Below, piece after piece: positions 1 through 5,167 of a DNA stretch of 8,110 nt (position 1 is the first letter of the stretch; each line of letters opens with the position of its first letter). Below the pieces are notes generated by a model. That model worked only from the letters and a program-made list of their open reading frames with translations, was not told where the DNA came from and searched no databases. This stretch comes from an uncultured Erysipelotrichaceae bacterium (lineage in GTDB: Bacteria; Bacillota_I; Bacilli_A; Erysipelotrichales; Erysipelotrichaceae). A program made the translations under genes and the position numbers. The DNA is taken from NCBI GenBank assembly GCA_944325295.1, contig CALUZL010000079.1, forward strand, positions 1-8,110, given 5' to 3'.

Positions 1-652
1 ACCCGATATTTCTTTTAGCGTATATTGTCACTTCGCTTTCAAGATCAGCCAGATGTTTTCTCAGGTTTGAGATGTAGACCCAGACGATGCCGATATCCGC
101 ATCGCTGTCATAACCCCATACATGAAGAAAGATCGTCTCTGATGAAAGATAGATGTCTTTTTTTAAGATCAGAAGTTCCATTATCTGGTATTCGATCTTT
201 GAAAGGATGATCGAAGCATCTTTGCACCGCAATTCAAACTTGCGCGTATCTAGTTTCAGGTCTTTGTAGTCAAGAGTATCACCGACATATTCTTCCCGCC
301 TTCTAAGCATTGCCCTGATCCGTGCTAAAAGTTCAGCCATCGCAAAGGGTTTAGCCAAATAATCGTCTGCACCAAGGTCAAGACCCGTAACTCTGTCTGT
401 GACTTCACCTTTAGCGCTCAAAAGTAAGACCGGGGTCGCTATCCCTTTTTTTCGAAGTTTTTCTAAAACCTTTAACCCATCGATACCGGGCATCATGATG
501 TCAAGGATCATCCCGTCATATTCACAATCCATTGCCATTGCGAGCGCGTCTTCGCCATTATCGACCACATCGACGATGTAGTTGTTGTATCGCAAAACAT
601 CGCTCACGGCTTCAGCCATGTATTTTTCGTCTTCTGCATACAGTAATTTCAT
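1..652 (-). CDS. OmpR-family two-component response regulator, 3' end outside window
   Basis: DNA-binding response regulator that would be phosphorylated by a sensor histidine kinase and act as a transcription factor in the cytoplasm. Translating the minus strand from the ATG at 652-650 gives 217 open residues up to the window edge; about 5-15 C-terminal residues should be missing, judging by the usual ~225-residue length. Receiver domain about 1-115: acidic pocket E7/D8, phospho-acceptor D51 in LDIMMPGIDG, switch residue S79 (LLLSAKG, Ser where Thr is also common), and conserved K101 in AKPF. Winged-helix effector about 125-217: SKIEYQIMELL, then VWGYDSDADIGIVWVYISNL with the recognition helix, ending in the wing (AKRNIG). 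The kinase gene is expected just beyond position 1 but is not visible. No SD lies upstream of the ATG; a TATAAT box at 665-660 lies seven bases from it. Target genes cannot be deduced. Confidence 0.94.
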   Translation of the reverse strand, partial: MKLLYAEDEKYMAEAVSDVLRYNNYIVDVVDNGEDALAMAMDCEYDGMILDIMMPGIDGLKVLEKLRKKGIATPVLLLSAKGEVTDRVTGLDLGADDYLAKPFAMAELLARIRAMLRRREEYVGDTLDYKDLKLDTRKFELRCKDASIILSKIEYQIMELLILKKDIYLSSETIFLHVWGYDSDADIGIVWVYISNLRKHLADLESEVTIYAKRNIG

Positions 653-659
653 ATTTATT

Positions 660-667
660 ATTATAAT
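660..667. promoter_or_regulatory. Overlapping divergent -10 boxes (palindrome ATTATAAT)
   Basis: The octamer ATTATAAT reads the same on both strands, giving a perfect TATAAT on the plus strand at 662-667 and on the minus strand at 665-660. It lies in the 62-base gap between the divergent response regulator and metallo-hydrolase genes. On the plus strand it would start RNA near 674, leaving about 40 bases of leader that includes AAGGAGG at 701-707. On the minus strand it would start RNA at or next to the response-regulator ATG. No good -35 match is visible 16-18 bases upstream in either direction, and the gap is AT-rich, so chance occurrence is possible. Confidence 0.42.
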
Positions 668-714
668 CTTTTACTTTAAAATAAACTTAAAGATGTGAAA
701 AAGGAGGTAATAAA

Positions 715-1386
715 ATGGAAGTAAAAGAATTTCTTAAAGATTTATATGTGATCGATAACGGACATGTGCGATGCTTTTTGATCGTCGGCAAAGAAAATGC
801 TTTACTAATCGATACGCTGTTCAAACAGGATGACGTCTTTAGCGAAGTCAAAAAGCTGACCGATAATCCGGTGACCGTTGTTTTGACACATGGCGATGGC
901 GATCATTTTGGCGGTGTTGCCCCATTTAAAGAATGTTACCTGCACCATAACGATTTTGACCTCGTCAAAGAGGATGTGCTGAAACACGCCGTAAAAGAGA
1001 ACGATACCTTTGATGTCGGTGACTATCATTTCCAGGTTATTGAGATACCTGGACATACAAACGGCAGTATCGCTCTTTTCGATAAAGAAAAAGGCCTTTT
1101 GATATCGGGAGACAGTCTACAAAAAGAAGGACCGATATTCATGTTTGGCGAACATCGCGATCTCGACAAATACATCGAAAGCCACAAGAAGTTATTGGCT
1201 ATGAAAGATGAGATCAAGACAGTCTTACCAAGCCATCACGAATATCCGATCGATAACAGTTACATCGAAAAAAACCTTCTGGATGCGATCGATCTCAAAG
1301 ACGGTAAACTCGAAGGCGTCAAAACGACCGATCGTCCTTGTCTGACCTATACCGGCAAAAACGGTACATCATTCTATTTCAACTGA
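715..1386 (+). CDS. Metallo-beta-lactamase-fold hydrolase (glyoxalase II-like), 223 aa
   Basis: Predicted cytoplasmic metal-dependent hydrolase of the MBL superfamily; no signal peptide or membrane segment. Substrate unknown: relatives cleave thioesters, lactones, phosphodiesters or nucleotides. Metal motifs appear in the expected order: H59-G-D61-G-D63-H64 followed by FGG, H114 in IPGHTNGS, D133 in LISGDS, and H174/H175 in LPSHHEYP, the likely last metal ligand. The canonical first motif is HxHxDH; here the middle His is Asp (D61), a variant I believe occurs in other Bacillota MBL proteins, which may change the second metal site. The start is fixed by AAGGAGG at 701-707, seven bases before the ATG. 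The stop TGA is followed in frame by TAA and directly by a hairpin terminator, so the gene is probably monocistronic. It is divergent from the response regulator; a regulatory link is possible but not shown. Family assignment is firm, specific function is not. Confidence 0.93.
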   Translation: MEVKEFLKDLYVIDNGHVRCFLIVGKENALLIDTLFKQDDVFSEVKKLTDNPVTVVLTHGDGDHFGGVAPFKECYLHHNDFDLVKEDVLKHAVKENDTFDVGDYHFQVIEIPGHTNGSIALFDKEKGLLISGDSLQKEGPIFMFGEHRDLDKYIESHKKLLAMKDEIKTVLPSHHEYPIDNSYIEKNLLDAIDLKDGKLEGVKTTDRPCLTYTGKNGTSFYFN

Positions 1387-1387
1387 T

Positions 1388-1415
1388 AAAACTCCCCCAC
1401 GGGAGTTTTATTTTA
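1388..1415 (+). terminator. Rho-independent terminator after the MBL hydrolase
   Basis: AAAACTCCC at 1388-1396 pairs perfectly with GGGAGTTTT at 1401-1409 around the four-base loop CCAC, followed by ATTTTA. The stem starts one base after the hydrolase stop codon. The A-rich 5' arm gives a short U run on the opposite strand as well, so it could also stop minus-strand transcripts leaving the methyltransferase gene that ends at 1515; no better terminator for that gene is seen between 1410 and 1514. Confidence 0.88.
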
Positions 1416-1514
1416 CGTATCGAGGCGACAAGCGAGGTTGAATACTTATCGCGATCAAGACTATTATATTATTTGCGGTGGTCTTGTGTTTGTCACCATT
1501 TAAGGATTTACCTC

Positions 1515-2849
1515 TTATGTCAAACTTGAATCGGCAGATCTTGACAAGACCGCTCTTTTTAATGAAACTACCGTCTCGACGTGTGTCGTGTGCGGGAACA
1601 TATCGAAACCTCTGAGCGATTCAAGTGTGTAGCCAAGGTTTTTAAAGCGGTCTAAATCACGGGCCAGTGTTGATGGATTGCATGAAACATAGACGACTTT
1701 CTCAACACCGCTTTGGGCTATATCTTTGATCAGAGCCTGGTTTAAGCCTTTGCGAGGCGGATCGACGACTACGACATCGACGTCTTTCAAATAGGTGACC
1801 ATCGATCTTGAGGCATCGTCATGATAGAACTTGACATTGTCGATCTTGTTTAGCTGAGCGTTGTCTAAGGCATTGGCATGAGCTGCGGCAACGACTTCAA
1901 CACCGATGACCTCTTTGGCATAACGTGCTAAAAATAAAGCGATCGTTCCAATCCCGGAATAGAGATCGAGGATTTTCGTATTTTTACTGACTTCAGATAC
2001 TTTGACTACTTCCTTATAAAGATTGACCGTTTGTAAGGGATTGGTTTGATAAAACGACTTGAGCGATATCTTGAATTTAAGACCATCCAACTCATCGATG
2101 ATATATGAAGAGCCGTACATAACGATCTCTTTGTCGCCTAAGATAACGTTGTCATCTCGAGTGTTGACATTGACGATCAGCGACATCACCTCAGGAAATT
2201 CTTTAACGATGTCACTCACCAGTGTATCAAGTCCACTGAAGTCTTCAACATTCAAGATAAGACCGATCATGATCTCGCCGCTTGTGAAACCCTCTTTGAT
2301 CAGGATATGTCGAAAATAACGATCGGTACCGTCTTTGATGATCTTTCTTTTGATAAAACCGATGATCGCGTTGGCTTTTTCACTTTGGATAAGACAATCG
2401 GTATATTCAACGATGTCATGACTGTTTACACGATAAAAACCGACTTTATGATCTCTTATGGGAACTTGGACCTTATTGCGATAGCGATCCTGCAGGGGTG
2501 ATGGTACTACAGGCGGGATGTCATAATCGATGCCGCCGATGTTTGCCAGGGTTTCTTTTAGCCACTTTTGTTTCAGCAAAAGTTGATATTCATAGGCGAT
2601 ATGGCGCAAATCACAACCGCCGCATTTGTAGGCGATGGGACAAGCTTCCTTTGTGCGAAAAGGACTGACTTTGGTCAGCCTATCGATTATTGCATAAGCC
2701 AGATTCTTTTTATGAGCGATGATCTTGATATAACCCTCTTCATCGATGATCATGCCTTTGGTAAATATGACTAAACCGTCAACCTTACACACACCATAAG
2801 CTTCAACGGTCATATCGATACAGCGAGCGAACAAAATGTCATTTTTCAT
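1515..2849 (-). CDS. rlmD: 23S rRNA (uracil-5-)-methyltransferase, RlmD/RlmCD (RumA) type
   Basis: SAM-dependent enzyme that methylates C5 of uracil in 23S rRNA: U1939 in RlmD, and both U747 and U1939 in the Bacillota RlmCD version; sequence alone does not tell which. Domains in order: N-terminal TRAM-like OB fold about 5-58; Fe-S cluster cysteines C70, C76 and C79 (KCGGCDL) with C152 (YTDCLI) as the fourth; central RNA-binding region; SAM-binding Rossmann domain from about 290 with LDLYSGIGT (295-303) and VVDPPRKGL (361-369). The catalytic nucleophile is C390 in VSCNPSTLARDL and the general base is E425 in HVETVVSL. FYQTNP at 266-271 is also conserved. Length 444 is typical. After the usual end near residue 430 there is a short polar tail (to 444) of no obvious role. 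The ATG at 2849 has no SD; TATAAT lies at 2861-2856. Divergent from the kinase-like gene. Confidence 0.95.
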   Translation of the reverse strand: MKNDILFARCIDMTVEAYGVCKVDGLVIFTKGMIIDEEGYIKIIAHKKNLAYAIIDRLTKVSPFRTKEACPIAYKCGGCDLRHIAYEYQLLLKQKWLKETLANIGGIDYDIPPVVPSPLQDRYRNKVQVPIRDHKVGFYRVNSHDIVEYTDCLIQSEKANAIIGFIKRKIIKDGTDRYFRHILIKEGFTSGEIMIGLILNVEDFSGLDTLVSDIVKEFPEVMSLIVNVNTRDDNVILGDKEIVMYGSSYIIDELDGLKFKISLKSFYQTNPLQTVNLYKEVVKVSEVSKNTKILDLYSGIGTIALFLARYAKEVIGVEVVAAAHANALDNAQLNKIDNVKFYHDDASRSMVTYLKDVDVVVVDPPRKGLNQALIKDIAQSGVEKVVYVSCNPSTLARDLDRFKNLGYTLESLRGFDMFPHTTHVETVVSLKRAVLSRSADSSLT

Positions 2850-2855
2850 AGGTCT

Positions 2856-2861
2856 ATTATA
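2856..2861 (-). promoter_or_regulatory. Candidate -10 box for rlmD, placed for a leaderless transcript
   Basis: Minus strand reads TATAAT, a perfect -10 hexamer, ending six bases before the rlmD ATG. Transcription starting about seven bases after the box would begin at or within a base of the start codon, so the mRNA would have no leader. No SD is present between box and ATG. Hexamers 16-18 bases upstream do not resemble TTGACA, which weakens the call. Confidence 0.42.
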
Positions 2862-2872
2862 ACGATAAATGC

Positions 2873-2878
2873 TAAAAT
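2873..2878 (+). promoter_or_regulatory. Candidate -10 box for the kinase-like/ATP-grasp unit
   Basis: TAAAAT (5 of 6 to TATAAT) on the plus strand, 22 bases before the ATG at 2901, inside the 51-base divergent gap. It would give a leader of about 16 bases containing the SD at 2886-2893. No convincing -35 is seen at the matching distance, so the call is weak. Confidence 0.28.
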
Positions 2879-2885
2879 AAAGCTA

Positions 2886-2893
2886 GAGGGGGG
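2886..2893 (+). promoter_or_regulatory. G-rich Shine-Dalgarno (GAGGGGGG)
   Basis: A run of six Gs after GA, seven bases before the ATG at 2901. It pairs with the CCUCC core of 16S rRNA through GAGG/GGGG registers, but differs from the AAGGAGG form used by the hydrolase and gatB genes. It supports the ATG at 2901 as the start. Confidence 0.65.
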
Positions 2894-2900
2894 TATCTAT

Positions 2901-3506
2901 ATGAACCGCATAATAACCATTAGTCGACAATTTGGAAGCGGCGGCCGTGAATTCGGAAGACGTCTGGCCCAAGAACTCGGTTTTGAATACTACGATAAGC
3001 AAATAATCAGCGAGATCGCTAAAAAGACTTCGATGTCCGAGGAATACATCCAAGAAGTGATCGAAAGAAAACCGCACAGTCTCTATCCGATTTCTTTTGG
3101 CCATACTTTTATCTATATCGATAATTACTATCCTGTCCATCAGGCTAACGATATCTACATTGAACAAAACCGCATAATCAAAGAAATGGCCGAAAAATCC
3201 GATTGCGTGATCATCGGTCGTTGTGCCGACTATATCCTTAAAGATTACGATCCTTTCCGGATCTTTGTCTACGCCGATATTCAGGCAAGACTCAATCGTT
3301 GCAAGCAAAGAGCTCCTGAGGACGAAAACCTGACGGATAAAGAGTTAGTAAAAAAGATCAACAAGATCGATAAAGGCCGCAGTCAATACTATGAATACTA
3401 TACCGGTTTGAATTGGGGCGACATGAATAATTACGACCTTTGTCTCAATACTTCTAAAGGAAATATAAAAGAATTGGTAAAGATAACAGCGAGGTTATTC
3501 AAGTAA
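2901..3506 (+). CDS. Cytidylate-kinase-like family P-loop protein, 201 aa
   Basis: Member of the cytidylate kinase-like family (Pfam Cytidylate_kin2), whose cellular substrate is mostly unestablished; not the housekeeping Cmk. Features seen: N-terminal beta strand IITISRQ leading into a P-loop variant, FGSGGREFGRRLA (11-23), that binds nucleotide phosphate; YYDKQII (30-36), typical of the family; a variable middle segment rich in Tyr and His (59-82); Walker-B-like strand and helix VIIGRCADYIL (103-113); IFVYADIQARLNR (121-133) in the lid-side region; and IDKGRSQYYEYYTGLNWGD (156-174), followed by YDLCLNTS (178-185). Cytoplasmic, no membrane segment. The product probably phosphorylates a nucleotide or small molecule; CMP is only one candidate. 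Its stop is one base from the start of the ATP-grasp gene, so the two are almost certainly co-transcribed and probably act together. Confidence 0.88.
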   Translation: MNRIITISRQFGSGGREFGRRLAQELGFEYYDKQIISEIAKKTSMSEEYIQEVIERKPHSLYPISFGHTFIYIDNYYPVHQANDIYIEQNRIIKEMAEKSDCVIIGRCADYILKDYDPFRIFVYADIQARLNRCKQRAPEDENLTDKELVKKINKIDKGRSQYYEYYTGLNWGDMNNYDLCLNTSKGNIKELVKITARLFK

Positions 3507-3507
3507 C

Positions 3508-4512
3508 ATGCGGATCGGTTTTATTGTAAGCAGAGTCGTCCACATGGATTATCGCTCCCTTTTTACGACAGCCAACGAGATCCACAAACTCAATGGCAAA
3601 AACCGGCTTTCGATCCTCGCTGATATCGTAAGCTGTGGCATGAAGTATGAAGCCGGATACATGGACTATCTGATCTTCAGGATGGATATGTTAAATGAGC
3701 GTCAAAGAGCGACCTATATCACCCGCGGGAAAAACAACTATTTTGTCAGGACATTGAACAAGAAAGAAGATTGGCACCTTTTGGAAGACAAGGCTGAATT
3801 TTATAAGCTCTTCAGCGACTACATCAAAAGGGACTGGCTCGATCTTGAGTCATGTTCAAAAGACGACTTCTTAAGATTCTGTCAAACTCACGATGTCCTG
3901 ATCGCCAAGCCCAAAGACGGGATCCATGGCCACTTAGTTGAAAAAGTCATCACCAAAGATAAGGATCCGCAAAAATTGTACGACTATTTTTGCAATAACA
4001 AACAATACCTGATCGAAGAGGTCATATCTCAACACCCAAAGATCAGTGCAATCTATCCAAAAGCAGTAAACAGTCTTCGCATCGTTACCATAAAACATGA
4101 CGAGCATATGAGCTATGTTTACGGTTGTATGCGGATCGGGAATCATGGAAACAGCGTCGACAACTTGAATCATGGCGGGATGGCGGTGATCATCGACATG
4201 GACAAAGGCGAGCTCAAAGGTGTCGGTGCCGATCGGGAACTAAAGGAGTATCAGATCCACCCTGAGACCGGTTTTGTACTTGCCGGCTTTAAGATACCGT
4301 ATTTCAAAGAAGCACTGGACATGGTAAAAGAAGCGTCAAAGCTGATACCGAATATAAATTATGTCGGGTGGGATGTCGCCATTAGTGAAAAAGGTCCGCT
4401 TCTAATCGAAGCGAACCAATATCCGGGCCATGATATCTATCAATTGCCGCCACATATGAAACCGGACTACATCGGCTTGTATCCCCGTTTCATGGAAGCT
4501 TTAAAGAAATGA
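3508..4512 (+). CDS. ATP-grasp enzyme, sugar-transfer-associated type, 334 aa
   Basis: Predicted ATP-dependent ligase of the ATP-grasp fold, closest in style to the sugar-transfer-associated ATP-grasp family (Pfam ATPgrasp_ST). Such enzymes join a carboxylate to an amine or similar nucleophile through an acylphosphate; the substrate here is unknown. An N-terminal helical region (1-125), including FVRTLNKKEDWHLLEDKAEF (79-98), precedes the ATP-grasp core: K134 in LIAKPKDG for ATP phosphates, YLIEEVI (167-173) at the adenine-binding hinge, NSLRIVTI (188-195), NLNHGGMAV (219-227), and the metal-binding set D289 (GWDVAIS), E301 and N303 (LLIEANQYPGHD). All expected catalytic acidic residues are present, so it should be active. 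Cytoplasmic. The start ATG is one base after the upstream stop; the only SD-like stretch (GAGG at 3491-3494) is 13 bases away, so translation probably depends on coupling. Alternative label: YheC/YheD-like ATP-grasp, less likely. Confidence 0.87.
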   Translation: MRIGFIVSRVVHMDYRSLFTTANEIHKLNGKNRLSILADIVSCGMKYEAGYMDYLIFRMDMLNERQRATYITRGKNNYFVRTLNKKEDWHLLEDKAEFYKLFSDYIKRDWLDLESCSKDDFLRFCQTHDVLIAKPKDGIHGHLVEKVITKDKDPQKLYDYFCNNKQYLIEEVISQHPKISAIYPKAVNSLRIVTIKHDEHMSYVYGCMRIGNHGNSVDNLNHGGMAVIIDMDKGELKGVGADRELKEYQIHPETGFVLAGFKIPYFKEALDMVKEASKLIPNINYVGWDVAISEKGPLLIEANQYPGHDIYQLPPHMKPDYIGLYPRFMEALKK

Positions 4513-4539
4513 GTTCCTCGATGAGGAACTCGTTTTATT
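4511..4539 (+). terminator. Hairpin terminator shared by convergent genes
   Basis: GAGTTCCTC at 4511-4519 pairs with GAGGAACTC at 4523-4531 around a three-base loop (five bases if the closing pair opens), followed by GTTTTATT. The stem begins inside the TGA stop of the ATP-grasp gene. The T run overlaps the last codons of the convergent exported-protein gene, which ends at 4535. On the minus strand the hairpin is followed by ATTTCTTT, so it probably works in both directions. Confidence 0.88.
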
Positions 4540-5146
4540 CGATCACATTTTGCGAAGATGGTGTCGGTGTCGGTAGCGTTTCGCCACGAAGTTCACTGGC
4601 CAGTTCACTGTCAAGCGGCTCGGAAACGATCTGTACATCGAGATCTTCCATCATGGCATTTTTGGTGCCGAGACAATAGATCATATCTTCACTTTCGGTG
4701 TCGATGAAATTGTATACATTGATCGCAAGATCGTACATCTTCTTATCGTCTGTGGAAGTAAAGTACGTAGAAACAGGCAAGATATCATCGACAACTTCAT
4801 ATACTTCGTTAACAAGACTTTGCGCATCCTCCAAGCTTATAGAATCGACCGTATCGACATTGACACGCAACTGACCGCTTATCAAAGTACAGTCGACGGC
4901 TTCGACACCGGTCAGATTCATGGTCGTATCACTTATCTCGCTTATCGCACTATCACTTATTGCCGGATCGAGATCGCCTTTATAGCGGTCGCCAAAGACC
5001 GGTGTCCCCGTCTGCAACGCTGCGTGCAACAAGATGCCGCAAAAGATGATACAAGGTATAATGATTATGCAAAGACCGACGATCAAAACGATCGCGCTTT
5101 TAGACAATTTTCTTTTCTTTTTTACACTAACTGTTTTATTTGCCAT
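4535..5146 (-). CDS. Single-pass membrane-anchored exported protein, unknown function, 203 aa
   Basis: I do not recognise the family. The N-terminus is strongly basic (KKKRKLSK, 9-16), followed by one long hydrophobic segment (about 18-44) with cysteines at 26, 32 and 36. The remaining ~160 residues are acidic and should lie outside the membrane by the positive-inside rule. No lipobox in the usual position, so a signal anchor is more likely than a lipoprotein. The outer part has a Ser/Asp-rich linker (57-80) and an alternating strand/helix stretch (80-175) with C86 and C158 that might pair. It ends in a proline-threonine tail, LPTPTPSSQNVIE. The gene starts 21 bases after gatB stops, so read-through from the gat operon is likely, but it also has its own extended -10 box. 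No SD is visible before the ATG at 5146. Downstream it shares a terminator with the ATP-grasp gene. Proximity to gatCAB does not by itself imply a role in tRNA amidation. Confidence 0.82.
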   Translation of the reverse strand: MANKTVSVKKKRKLSKSAIVLIVGLCIIIIPCIIFCGILLHAALQTGTPVFGDRYKGDLDPAISDSAISEISDTTMNLTGVEAVDCTLISGQLRVNVDTVDSISLEDAQSLVNEVYEVVDDILPVSTYFTSTDDKKMYDLAINVYNFIDTESEDMIYCLGTKNAMMEDLDVQIVSEPLDSELASELRGETLPTPTPSSQNVIE

Positions 5147-5152
5147 AACGTT

Positions 5153-5161
5153 ATTCTATCA
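5153..5161 (-). promoter_or_regulatory. Extended -10 box (TGATAGAAT) for the exported-protein gene
   Basis: On the minus strand TGATAGAAT combines the TGn extension with TAGAAT (5 of 6 to consensus). It sits in the 21-base gap after gatB and ends six bases before the ATG at 5146. RNA starting about seven bases downstream would begin at the start codon. An extended -10 can work without a good -35, and none is evident here. Confidence 0.42.
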
Positions 5162-5167
5162 CAATCA

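Noticed and set aside
25..210. Short plus-strand open frame near the left edge
   Set aside because: It is antisense to the DNA-binding domain of the response regulator, whose frame is continuous and fully recognisable.
805..1056. Open frame on the minus strand opposite the MBL hydrolase
   Set aside because: It lies entirely antisense to a gene with intact catalytic motifs and a strong SD, has no SD of its own and no recognisable motif.
1338..1529. 63-residue plus-strand frame covering the gap after the MBL hydrolase
   Set aside because: It starts inside the hydrolase in another frame, crosses the terminator hairpin, has no SD and shows no protein-like composition.
1515..1560. Polar 14-residue extension at the RlmD C-terminus as a sign of frameshift
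   Set aside because: The catalytic HVETVVSL motif is intact and in frame, short variable tails are common after it, and no lost conserved segment was found downstream.
2883..3308. 141-residue open frame on the minus strand opposite the kinase-like gene
   Set aside because: The plus-strand frame carries the P-loop and family motifs; the antisense frame has no motif and overlaps the divergent promoter gap.
3508..3510. Possible fusion or frameshift between the kinase-like and ATP-grasp genes
   Set aside because: Each protein has a complete family-length sequence with its own N-terminal strand; a one-base gap fits an ordinary coupled operon.
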